A DNA stretch of 64,000 bases. Source: Paenibacillus sp. FSL W8-0186 (GTDB lineage Bacteria > Bacillota > Bacilli > Paenibacillales > Paenibacillaceae). The stretch covers positions 868,001 through 932,000 of the forward strand of contig NZ_CP150207.1 in assembly GCF_037969765.1 (NCBI RefSeq), read 5' to 3'. The notes beneath the pieces are model-generated. The model had not been told where the DNA came from. It saw only the letters and a program-made list of their open reading frames with translations, and made no database searches. The position numbers and the translations under genes were made by a program. How positions within the stretch are numbered: position 1 is the first letter of the stretch; the number at the start of each line of letters is the position of its first letter. Below, one piece after another: positions 27,129 to 35,121 of the stretch.

Positions 27129-28412
27129 ATGGCGCAATACAGCGGACCAGATCACATCCTGCAACAACGGCAGCAGCATTTTTACCCGTGCACGAGTCAC
27201 TTTTACCAGACTCCGCCGCAAATCGTCAAAGGGGAGATGCAATACCTGTACGATCACGAGAACCGGAGGTACACGGATTTTTTTGCGGGGGTATCCGTCG
27301 TTGCTTGCGGCCATTGCAACCCCGATATCGTTAGACGCACGGAGGAGCAGCTGAGAACACTCCAGCATACGTGCACCATATATTTGACCCAGCCGAACGC
27401 CGACTTGGCGCAGCGTATGGCGGAGGTGCTGCCAGGAACATTGAAGTGCACCTTCTTCGTGAACAGCGGTTCAGAGGCCAATGAAGGGGCTCTGCTGCTG
27501 GCCCGTCTGCATACGGGAAAAAGAGGCTTCATCGCGCTGGAGCAAGGCCTGCACGGCCGCACCTATTTGACGATGAGCGTGACGGGCCTGCGCATGTGGC
27601 GGACCGATCCGCAGCTGGAGGCGGATCGGGACGTGACATTCATTCCCCGGCCTTATGAACGGGGAATGAGCGGAGAAGAGGCGGCACAGCGCTCCCTCGC
27701 TGCCCTGAGGAAGGTGCTCGAAGAGAAGGGCGGTGAAATCGCCGCCATGATCGCCGAGCCGATTCAGGGCAATGCGGGCATCATCGTGCCGCCGGCGGGG
27801 TATTTCGCCGAAGTGAAGGCGCTGCTGGCGCAGCACGATGTGCTCTTCATCGCGGACGAAATCCAGACCGGCTTCGGCCGGACGGGGGAGATGTTCGCGA
27901 TCGAGCACTACGGCGTGCAGCCGGACATCGTCACGATGGCGAAAGCGCTCGGCAACGGCGTGCCGGTTGCCGCATTCGCCACGACAGACGAGATCGCCGC
28001 CAGCTTCAATCGGCCTTCGGCGTCCACGTTTGGCGGCAACCCGGTATCGGCCGTAACCGCCCTGGCAGTGCTGGACTACATCGAATCCCACCGGCTGGTG
28101 CAGCGCTCTAAGCAGCTTGGAGGCATCCTGCAGGAAGGCCTGCGCAGTTTGGCCGCTCGCTACCCGCAAGCCATCACGGAGGTGCGCGGAGCGGGCCTGA
28201 TGATCGGCGCCGAGCTGTGCGGAGAAGATCCGCCGCATGGCGCCGCACTGGTAGACGACGTATTGGAACAGATGAAGGACAGAGGATTCATCATCGGCAA
28301 AAACGGTGTGGATCGCAACGTCCTGGCCTTTCAACCGCCGCTGGTCATCACGGAGGAGGATATTGCGTGCATGCTCACCGCCTTGGAGGAGACGCTGCGC
28401 TCCTTCATATGA
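27129..28412 (+). CDS. Class III (aspartate family) aminotransferase
   Basis: PLP enzyme of 427 aa, fold type I, class III. The signature is ADEIQTGFGRTGEMFAIEHY followed by VTMAKALGNGVPVAAF, where the Lys of MAKALGNG forms the Schiff base. FFVNSGSEANEGALL binds the cofactor phosphate. The closest subgroup by eye is AGXT2/omega-amino acid:pyruvate transaminases; the amino donor cannot be told. The start ATG 27129 follows an AAAAGGAGCGG site. It stands alone between repeat elements and the prenyltransferase gene, with no obvious link to electron transfer. Confidence 0.88.
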   Translation: MAQYSGPDHILQQRQQHFYPCTSHFYQTPPQIVKGEMQYLYDHENRRYTDFFAGVSVVACGHCNPDIVRRTEEQLRTLQHTCTIYLTQPNADLAQRMAEVLPGTLKCTFFVNSGSEANEGALLLARLHTGKRGFIALEQGLHGRTYLTMSVTGLRMWRTDPQLEADRDVTFIPRPYERGMSGEEAAQRSLAALRKVLEEKGGEIAAMIAEPIQGNAGIIVPPAGYFAEVKALLAQHDVLFIADEIQTGFGRTGEMFAIEHYGVQPDIVTMAKALGNGVPVAAFATTDEIAASFNRPSASTFGGNPVSAVTALAVLDYIESHRLVQRSKQLGGILQEGLRSLAARYPQAITEVRGAGLMIGAELCGEDPPHGAALVDDVLEQMKDRGFIIGKNGVDRNVLAFQPPLVITEEDIACMLTALEETLRSFI

Positions 28413-28566
28413 GCCCAAATGAAATGAACGATTTTTCTCAGTATATTGAGTCATTATCAGAATAGGGCGGAAGTTATTGCGTCATTATCAATCGAATAGG
28501 GCGGAAGCAACCCGTCTCGTGGGCGGAGTAGCGTCCGCTGCTACTGTGCCAAGGAGTGTGGAAGCT

Positions 28567-29439
28567 ATGGAATACGCCCGCAAAGTCGGGTCGAAAATCA
28601 AGCTGTATAGCGAGCTGGTCATGTTCTCGCATACGTTGTTCTCGCTGCCCTTCGCCATCATTTCGATGGTCTGGGCGGCGAACGGCCTGCCGTCCGTGCA
28701 TGTGATGATCTGGGGCCTGATCGCCCTGGTGGCTGCGCGCAATGGAGCGAACGCCTTTAACCGGGTCGTGGACCGGATATACGATGCTCAGAACCCGCGT
28801 ACGGCACACCGCCATTTGCCGCAGCAATTGCTGGAGGCGAAGGAGGTGCTGATGTTCGTCGTTATTAACTACGGCATCTTTATCGCCGCCTCGGCGATGC
28901 TGAATCCGCTATGCTTCCTGCTGTCTCCGGTGGCGATTTTCCTGATCTCGTCGTACTCCTATACAAAGCGGTTTACCTATTTGAGCCACTTGTATCTAGG
29001 GTTTACCATAGCTTCCGCGCCGATTGGCGCCTGGTTTGCGGTGACCGGCAAATTTGCATTTACGCCGTTTGTGCTCGGAACGATCGTCATGCTGTGGATC
29101 GCGGGCTTTGACATCATCTACGGCTCGCAGGACATCGAATTCGACCGCAAGCACGGATTATGGTCGATTCCCAGCTATTTTGGCCTGAAGAACGGCCTGC
29201 GCATCGCCGCGGCGCTCCATCTGCTGATGGTCCTGCTGCTGCTCGCCCTTATCCCGCTGCGGGGGCTCGGCTGGACGTACGGCATTGGCATCGGCGTCGC
29301 CGTCGTTCTCCTGCTCACGGAACATCGCATCATTAAGCCGGGCAACCGGCAGGTCATGAAGATCGCCTCTTACAATCTGAATCAGGTGATTAGCATGGTG
29401 ATTTTATTCATGACATTAATTGATTTCTATCTGGGATAA
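28567..29439 (+). CDS. UbiA-family polyprenyltransferase (MqnP/DmkA type)
   Basis: Membrane prenyltransferase of 290 aa with about nine helices. It attaches a polyprenyl chain to an aromatic quinone precursor. I start it at ATG 28567, with AAGGAG 10 bases upstream; the frame is open back to 28477 without a ribosome site. The first Asp-rich motif is NRVVDRIYD, followed by AQNPRTAHR; the second is the YGSQDIEFDRKHGLWSIP segment. By sequence it is closer to MqnP/UbiA than to MenA. Next to a polyprenyl synthase, Ndh2 and PplA genes it may do the job of DmkA, making demethylmenaquinone for electron export. An alternative is general menaquinone synthesis by the futalosine route. Confidence 0.85.
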   Translation: MEYARKVGSKIKLYSELVMFSHTLFSLPFAIISMVWAANGLPSVHVMIWGLIALVAARNGANAFNRVVDRIYDAQNPRTAHRHLPQQLLEAKEVLMFVVINYGIFIAASAMLNPLCFLLSPVAIFLISSYSYTKRFTYLSHLYLGFTIASAPIGAWFAVTGKFAFTPFVLGTIVMLWIAGFDIIYGSQDIEFDRKHGLWSIPSYFGLKNGLRIAAALHLLMVLLLLALIPLRGLGWTYGIGIGVAVVLLLTEHRIIKPGNRQVMKIASYNLNQVISMVILFMTLIDFYLG

Positions 29440-29460
29440 AAAAAGCGCCTGCCATAACAA

Positions 29461-29490
29461 CAGCTCCCCTCCAATACCGAAGGGGAGCTG
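29461..29490. terminator. Convergent terminator hairpin
   Basis: Perfect 10-bp stem CAGCTCCCCT / AGGGGAGCTG with a 10-base loop, between the ends of two convergent genes (prenyltransferase and binding protein). The flanking T/A tract GATAAAAAAAGCG gives a U-rich end for transcripts from the right, though not directly next to the stem. Confidence 0.7.
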
Positions 29491-29504
29491 CCGCTGTATG
29501 CAAC

Positions 29505-30923
29505 TTATTTTTTCACCGTTTTATTATAGTTGCCAATCTTATCTGTAATCGCCTTGGCGGCATCGTCCAGCGCCTGCTTGGTGGATTTGCTGCCGCCGAG
29601 CGCTTCCTCGATGGCGCTTTCGACGATTTGGCGGGCCTCCGGGAATACGCCCATGACCGCACCCTGTGTAGCCAGGCTAGGCTTGCTGGCATGAAGCTGG
29701 TCGACCGCCGTCTGGAATTGCGGATATTTGGCCAAATTGTCCTTCACGATCTGCTCGTCGTAAGCCTTCTTTGTGATCGGGAAGTATCCAGTCGCGATGT
29801 GCCATTTGGCTTGCGTCTGCGGCTCGGCGAGGTACTTGATGAACTCCCAGGCAGCCTGCTGCTCTTCTGCCGGCTTATTATTTAATACCCATAAGCTTGC
29901 TCCGCCGATAATGACGCCTCCATCAGAGCTGCCGTCCGGCTTAGGAAGGAACGCAGTGCCTACCTCGAACTTGTCGCCTACGCTGTCTACAATGCCCCGC
30001 AGCCCTGCCGTGGAGTCGAGCGTCATGCTGACCTGTCCGGCAACAAAGGCTTTTTTTGTGTCATCGGTTTTACGTCCTAGATTAATAGCGGCCTGGCTGT
30101 CGATGAGGCCCTTCCACCATTCCAGTGTTTTTACGCCGGCCTCTTCGTTGACGAGAGACTGGGTTGCCGCAGCGGTGCGGCCGTTGCCGTTGTCGACGTA
30201 CTCAGCACCTTGATTCGCGAAAAACTGCTCCATAAACCAGCCGTAAATGGCGAAGGAGGCAGGGGCTCCGTTCTTACTCAGCGCTTCGGCTGCTTTTTTT
30301 AACTCCTCATAAGTGGCTGGGGCTTTGTTGGGATCAAGGCCTGCGGCTTTGAACAAGTCCTTGTTGTAATACAGAATCGGGTTCGAAGTATTAAAGGGCA
30401 TGGAGTACTGCTTGCCATCAAATGTATAGTAATTCATAATATTCTCTTCCAAATGGCTGAGATCGTAGTTCTCTGCATCGATGAACTGCTGCACCGGGGT
30501 AATGGCGCCGGAATCGATCATGAAGCGGGAGCCAATCTCGTACACCTGAATGAGGGATGGGCCCGATTTGGAATCCATCGAGGCTTTCATTTTGTTCAAG
30601 CTTTCATCGTAAGTGCCCTGAAAAATCGCCTCAACCTCCACCTTGTCCTGGGAGGCATTGAAATCAGCCACGAGCTGATCTGCGGCAGTGCCAAGCTCGC
30701 CGCCCATCGAGTGCCACCACACGACCTTCGTTTTGCCGGCTGGTGCGGCATTACCGCCGCTTTTTGCGTTGCTGGAACCAGCCGCATTACTGGCCGAGGC
30801 TTCCCCGCCCGTACCGGCTCCTGAATTTCCTCCAGCTCCGCCGCAGGCGGATGCGAGCATGGACAGCAGCAAAATCGTGATCAGCAAAAATGAGCGCTTT
30901 AGCTTGAACGGATTCGGTTTCAT
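29505..30923 (-). CDS. ugpB: UgpB-type ABC transporter binding lipoprotein
   Basis: Extracellular binding lipoprotein, 472 aa. I start it at ATG 30923, with GGGAGAGAAG about 7 bases upstream. The lipobox is LASAC, followed by a Gly/Ser/Ala linker of about 45 residues. The mature domain begins VVWWHSMGGELG and continues LIQVYEIGSRFMIDSGA, which is close to E. coli UgpB, the binding protein for sn-glycerol-3-phosphate and its diesters. It is the last gene of a three-gene minus-strand operon. No ATPase is encoded here. The substrate follows from similarity only. Confidence 0.85.
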   Translation of the reverse strand: MKPNPFKLKRSFLLITILLLSMLASACGGAGGNSGAGTGGEASASNAAGSSNAKSGGNAAPAGKTKVVWWHSMGGELGTAADQLVADFNASQDKVEVEAIFQGTYDESLNKMKASMDSKSGPSLIQVYEIGSRFMIDSGAITPVQQFIDAENYDLSHLEENIMNYYTFDGKQYSMPFNTSNPILYYNKDLFKAAGLDPNKAPATYEELKKAAEALSKNGAPASFAIYGWFMEQFFANQGAEYVDNGNGRTAAATQSLVNEEAGVKTLEWWKGLIDSQAAINLGRKTDDTKKAFVAGQVSMTLDSTAGLRGIVDSVGDKFEVGTAFLPKPDGSSDGGVIIGGASLWVLNNKPAEEQQAAWEFIKYLAEPQTQAKWHIATGYFPITKKAYDEQIVKDNLAKYPQFQTAVDQLHASKPSLATQGAVMGVFPEARQIVESAIEEALGGSKSTKQALDDAAKAITDKIGNYNKTVKK

Positions 30924-31006
30924 TTGGTTTCTTCTCTCCCTTTTGATCTGCATTAGTATCATTTATAATCATCCGCCCGTAGGACGGGAGTTGCTGTATA
31001 GAAAAG

Positions 31007-31837
31007 CTATCCCTTGATCGCCCCGGCCGTTAACCCGCGTACAAGCTGCTTTAACCCGAGGACGATGAGCAGCAGGGAAGGAAGCAGCACGAGTGCAACT
31101 CCGGCAATAACAACGTTCCAGGCGGTCATTTCCTCAAACTGCAGCATGCTGATGCCGATTTGCACGGTGCGCATGTTGGCGGTGTTCGTAATGAGCAGCG
31201 GCCATAAATAACTATTCCAGGTGTTCAGGAACACGTATACGGCCAGCGTCGCGAGGCCCGGCCTGGCCAGCGGCAGAACGATGCCGGCGAAGTAGCGCGT
31301 ATGACCGCAACCGTCGATGCGTGCCGCTTCGAACAGCTCCCGGGGCAGCTGCAGGAAAAATTGCCGCAGCAGGAACACGCCAAAAGCGGATGCAAGGAAA
31401 GGGAAGACGAGCCCGGGATAAGAATCGAGCCAGTTCCATGATTTGATCAGGAGGAAATTCGGGATCATCGTCACTTCCCAAGGAATCATCATCGTCGACA
31501 GAAAGACCGCGAACCAGAACGCCTTGCCGCGAAAAGCGATGAAAGCGAAAGCATAGGCGGCCAGGCTGGCCGTAATCAGTTGTCCGATCATGACCAGCGT
31601 CGAGACAAGGAAGCTGTTAGCGATGAAGCGAAACACCGGGATTAGCCGGATGACCGCCTCCAGGCTGCCCCAATACAAGCTGGACGGGAAGATGGCCGGC
31701 GGGAACTGGCTTGTCTCTTCCGGCGTCATGAAAACCGAGAGAAAGGTGTACAGCAGCGGATAGATAATGAACAGCGACAGCAAGCACAGGAAGAAATATA
31801 CCGTGCCGTGGCGCAGCAGCGGACGGAACAGCGTCAT
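31007..31837 (-). CDS. ugpE: UgpE-type ABC transporter permease
   Basis: Six-helix permease of 276 aa. Coupling loop EAARIDGCGHTRYFAGIVLP; C-terminus GLTAGAIKG as in MalG/UgpE subunits. Its ATG overlaps the stop of the preceding permease gene by 4 bases. The binding-protein gene follows after about 80 bases. Confidence 0.88.
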   Translation of the reverse strand: MTLFRPLLRHGTVYFFLCLLSLFIIYPLLYTFLSVFMTPEETSQFPPAIFPSSLYWGSLEAVIRLIPVFRFIANSFLVSTLVMIGQLITASLAAYAFAFIAFRGKAFWFAVFLSTMMIPWEVTMIPNFLLIKSWNWLDSYPGLVFPFLASAFGVFLLRQFFLQLPRELFEAARIDGCGHTRYFAGIVLPLARPGLATLAVYVFLNTWNSYLWPLLITNTANMRTVQIGISMLQFEEMTAWNVVIAGVALVLLPSLLLIVLGLKQLVRGLTAGAIKG

Positions 31838-32790
31838 TGATAATGCACCTTCTTTTCCAAAATGGTGAACTGAATGAGCGTTAAGGCCAGAATGAGCAGA
31901 AACAGGATGATGGCCATGGCGCTGCCCGTACCGAATTGGTAATTGACAAAGGCTTCCTTGTAAATGGAATAGACGAACACTTCAGTTGAGCCTGCAGGGC
32001 CGCCTTTCGTCAAAATATGCATCTGCCCAAACGCCTGAAACGAACCGATGACCGAGACGATCAGCAGAAAGAAGAGCGTGGGCGACAACAAGGGCAGAAT
32101 GATGCGGATAAACGTGCGAATGGGTCCCGCTCCGTCTACCTTGGCGCTGTCGTACATATCCTCAGGAATGCCTTGCAGGCCGCTGAGCAATACGATGAAA
32201 TTAAAGCCGGAATTCATCCAGATTGTCATGACGGAAATCGATATCAGCGCCCAGCGCGAATCGGTCAGCCATTGTACTGCGGGAAGCCCCGCCAGATCGA
32301 GGAAATAATTGAACATCCCCAGCGTAGGATGGAACAGCATCATCCAGATGACCGCCGAGGTGCTGACCGAGACGGCGAGAGGAAGAGAGAATATAAACTG
32401 GAACAGGCGCATCCCTCTGAGGCGGGAATGGGCGAGCGCAGCCATGATCAGGCCGAGGACAAGCCCGCCCGGAACGGTGAGCAGCACAAATTTGCCAGTA
32501 ACCTCCAGGCTATTCCAGAACTGAGCCGAGCCCAGGAGCTGCCTGAAATTGTCCAGTCCGACGTAAGCGGCAATATTGCCGCGGGGATCGGTCAGGAAGA
32601 AGCTGAGGTATACCGATTTAACGAGGGGATATAAGAGAAAAAGGCCGAAAATTACGATGGACGGAGCGAGAAAAAGATAAGCCAGCGCATGCTCTTTCAA
32701 GCTTGCCGTTAACCCATTCCGATAAGCAGACTTGTAGGAGCGAGCGGTGACTGCAGCAGGAGCTGGTGCGTTTCTGACGGTGGTGTTCAT
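31834..32790 (-). CDS. ugpA: UgpA-type ABC transporter permease
   Basis: First gene of the ugp-like operon, 318 aa. A cytoplasmic N-terminus of about 35 residues precedes six helices; the coupling motif reads DSAKVDGAGPIRTFIRIILP. The start ATG 32790 has AAGGAGGGA 7 bases upstream. The operon sits between the two halves of the electron transfer gene set and looks like an insertion rather than part of it. Confidence 0.88.
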   Translation of the reverse strand: MNTTVRNAPAPAAVTARSYKSAYRNGLTASLKEHALAYLFLAPSIVIFGLFLLYPLVKSVYLSFFLTDPRGNIAAYVGLDNFRQLLGSAQFWNSLEVTGKFVLLTVPGGLVLGLIMAALAHSRLRGMRLFQFIFSLPLAVSVSTSAVIWMMLFHPTLGMFNYFLDLAGLPAVQWLTDSRWALISISVMTIWMNSGFNFIVLLSGLQGIPEDMYDSAKVDGAGPIRTFIRIILPLLSPTLFFLLIVSVIGSFQAFGQMHILTKGGPAGSTEVFVYSIYKEAFVNYQFGTGSAMAIILFLLILALTLIQFTILEKKVHYQ

Positions 32791-33064
32791 AGCGGTTCCC
32801 TCCTTGACTAGCGTACAAAGATCATCCCTAGTTTAGACAGGGGGAATTAACATGGCATCAACGCGGGGTTAAGCGGCGGTTAAATTTTTGGGAGATCACG
32901 ATAAAAAAGATAGAAAAAATAGAAACTATATTGATGAACCAAAGGCTGATGTAGGCAAGGAGAGCAAAGCTGCGAACCTATATCGTCCAGAAAATCTAGG
33001 AGCAGCAGGGATGGCAGCAGCATTTTACGCATTTGTCCGCATTCATTCCACAGGTTCACCTTAT

Positions 33065-33251
33065 TTAAATGGATTTTTAGCAGTTAGTTTCTGCGTCAAG
33101 AAAGGAGGAGCAGATTTAAGTGGATTTCATGTCATTAAAAGAAGGAGAATAGCCAATATGGACTGGATTCTTGATTTTAGGTGCATAAGATCCATCTAAT
33201 CCCCTGAAACATGCGCTTAGAGCATAATTAGCTACATGAATTCCATTTAGT
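33065..33251. repeat. Four-unit palindromic repeat, family A, copy 3
   Basis: Direct units start at 33065 (TTAAATGGATTTTTAGCAG) and 33116 (TTAAGTGGATTTCATGTC); inverted units read GGTGCATAAGATCCATCTAA and CTACATGAATTCCATTTAG. Pitch 51 bp. Read in reverse it aligns with copy 4 at 38330 over most of its length, so the two have opposite orientation. Confidence 0.75.
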
Positions 33252-33363
33252 GCGAGACACAGCTTAGTAGATATAGCATAGTAGCACGCAGCGATAAAAG
33301 GAATATTTACGTAACGGCCCCATGTTAATTTCAACAGTTCATAGAAAATAGAATAAGAAAAAT

Positions 33364-33402
33364 AGAAGAAGACACCTCGATGATGACGAGAGGTGCCTTC
33401 TA
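33364..33402 (-). terminator. Terminator of the polyprenyl synthase gene
   Basis: Arms AGAAGACACCTC and GAGAGGTGCCTTCT around a 9-base loop, just beyond the minus-strand stop. Read on the minus strand the stem is followed by a T/A-rich run (ATTTTTCTTATTC). Confidence 0.7.
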
Positions 33403-33425
33403 TTGAATATAACAGAACCTGCGGC

Positions 33426-34406
33426 TTATTTATCCCGGCCCCCAAAGAAGCTGAGCAGCGCCTGTAAATCCCGGTGGGCCGGATAGCTGCTTAATTGATC
33501 GATGATTTGCTGCGCCTCGTCCAAATACTGCTGGCTTAACGCCTCGGTTTGCTGGAGCGCCCCGCAGCTTTGAATTGCGGCAATGACTTCGTTCGTATAT
33601 TCGGCCGGCGTATGCGCGCCTATCGACCGGATTCTAGGTGCAAGCCCTTCATCCTGCAGTGCGAACAGGACGGGGAGCGTCACTTGGCCGCTGCGCAGGT
33701 CGCTGCCCGCAGGTTTGCCCAGCTTCGCCGAGGACTGGGTGAAATCCAGAATATCGTCGCGAATTTGGAAGGACATGCCCAGCTTCTCTCCGAAGCTGTA
33801 CAGCAGGCCAGCCGTTTCCTCGTCTGCACCGGCGGACAGCGCTCCGATCCGCAGGCAGGCGGCCATGAGCTGGGCGGTTTTATTTTTTGATTTTTCCAGG
33901 TATTGCTCAATCGTTACGTCGTAATCAAACAGATGGGATAATTGCTGATATTCACCCAGGCAGAGCTGCGTTGTAACCAGTGAAGACAGATCGTAAGCAT
34001 AGCGATCGCGTTCTGCGGAATAGGCGGAGATCAACTCGATCACCCGGGCCGACATATAATTGCCGACGTGGATCGCCCGGCTGATCCCGAGCTTGATATG
34101 CATCGCTGTGTCGCCCCGGCGAACTGGCGAATCGTCGATAATGTCGTCATGAATCAGGGAAGCGGCATGGATGAACTCGGCAGCAGCGGCCAATCTCCAT
34201 GTCTTGCGTTCGTCGGGTGAGGGACCGAAGCGGCTTCCTGCGATCACCATCAATGGGCGAACCCGTTTGCCGCCCGAGCGAATAAGCTCGAGAATACTGC
34301 GGGCCAGCTCCGAGGAGCGGGGAACATCCTTATCGAATTTCACCATATTCTCGATTTCTTTATCTACCGCTCTAATGGAGATGCCGAGCTGTTCATGCAG
34401 GTTCAT
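33426..34406 (-). CDS. Polyprenyl diphosphate synthase (DmkB/HepT type)
   Basis: Trans-isoprenyl diphosphate synthase, 326 aa. ATG 34406 has GAGGAGGGG 6 bases upstream. Two Asp-rich motifs that bind the Mg-diphosphates are present: IHDDIIDDSP (with the following RRGD) and IRDDILDF. It extends an isoprenoid chain for quinone synthesis. Directly upstream lies a small gene that resembles the regulatory component HepS, so this may be the catalytic half of a two-part heptaprenyl synthase. Its place beside Ndh2 and PplA fits DmkB of the flavin-based electron transfer locus. Confidence 0.88.
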   Translation of the reverse strand: MNLHEQLGISIRAVDKEIENMVKFDKDVPRSSELARSILELIRSGGKRVRPLMVIAGSRFGPSPDERKTWRLAAAAEFIHAASLIHDDIIDDSPVRRGDTAMHIKLGISRAIHVGNYMSARVIELISAYSAERDRYAYDLSSLVTTQLCLGEYQQLSHLFDYDVTIEQYLEKSKNKTAQLMAACLRIGALSAGADEETAGLLYSFGEKLGMSFQIRDDILDFTQSSAKLGKPAGSDLRSGQVTLPVLFALQDEGLAPRIRSIGAHTPAEYTNEVIAAIQSCGALQQTEALSQQYLDEAQQIIDQLSSYPAHRDLQALLSFFGGRDK

Positions 34407-34445
34407 CCTGTTCCCCTCCTCGTCATAAGTCACCGCTAAAATAAC

Positions 34446-34490
34446 TTAATCGCCAAATCGCCAAATCGCCAAATCGCCAAACCGCCACCG
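34446..34490. repeat. Nonamer tandem repeat between two prenyl synthase genes
   Basis: ATCGCCAAA occurs four times in a row and then decays (ACCGCCACC, GCTAAACCG). It fills the short gap between the HepS-like and the prenyl synthase genes on the transcribed strand. Confidence 0.8.
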
Positions 34491-34505
34491 CTAAACCGCA
34501 AGCCG

Positions 34506-34958
34506 CTAAATCGCCTTTCGGGTAGTGTTGCGATGATGCTCCAGGCGAAGGAATACTTCGAAGGATTTCTCCAGCCGCTCATCTTCCGGACGTCCCTCGA
34601 CTCGCTTGATTTGAATTTGCTTCACCGTAGGGGCCAAGTGGGCGAGGAGACTGAATTCGTCATAGCGCAGGCATTGCTGCACGTAAAAGCTGTATAAATA
34701 GTCGCCATCCAGCACTTTGCGGGTGAGCTCGTCGCCGGGCTCAAGCAGCTGGCAATCCCAGTGGCGCTGGAGAGCGAGCTTGATGGCCATGTAAATGGAG
34801 AGCAAACGAATTTGCCGCTCCGCTGGCAAATCATACTGCAGGAGCAGATGGGCCGCTGTTAGCACATCCTCACGGTCCAAATTAAGGGTAATGCCGGTGT
34901 CGGGCGAAATGTCGCCCTGCAATAATTGACAAGCATCTTGAATGAGAGCAGTAATCAT
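34506..34958 (-). CDS. Small HepS-like protein, possible partner of the polyprenyl synthase
   Basis: Helical protein of 150 aa. I start it at ATG 34958, with GGAG 8 bases upstream. The middle region DELTRKVLDGDYLYSFYVQQ and its neighbour FSLLAHLAPTVKQIQI resemble the LAGDY...LAxxIKEIN core of heptaprenyl diphosphate synthase component 1 (HepS), but the protein is much shorter than HepS (about 250 aa). It lies immediately upstream of the catalytic subunit gene on the same strand. It probably helps set chain length or stabilise the dimer. Identity is tentative. Confidence 0.5.
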   Translation of the reverse strand: MITALIQDACQLLQGDISPDTGITLNLDREDVLTAAHLLLQYDLPAERQIRLLSIYMAIKLALQRHWDCQLLEPGDELTRKVLDGDYLYSFYVQQCLRYDEFSLLAHLAPTVKQIQIKRVEGRPEDERLEKSFEVFLRLEHHRNTTRKAI

Positions 34959-35047
34959 AAGAAACACTCCTTAACAAGCAGGTAGGGTTTGCAGGGGATT
35001 TCGCACCGGTTTCGGCGGTTTCATATCCACTCACGATCATCCTCGGT

Positions 35048-35087
35048 TAAAAATCAGAGTAATGCGCGGCAACCGCACATTACTCTG
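35048..35087 (-). terminator. Terminator of the ndh2 gene
   Basis: Stem CAGAGTAATG / CATTACTCTG with a 13-base loop; read on the minus strand it is followed by ATTTTTAACC. It lies about 35 bases beyond the ndh2 stop. Confidence 0.85.
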
Positions 35088-35121
35088 GAATAAGGGGCAT
35101 AACTGTGTGCAGTTGTAATGC

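Larger units (their letters stand above)
32791..33425. other. Intergenic region with one family A repeat and a terminator
   Basis: About 635 bases. The first 100 carry the ugp promoter region; 33065-33251 is a family A element; 33364-33402 is a terminator for the prenyl synthase gene. No gene seen on either strand. Confidence 0.7.
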
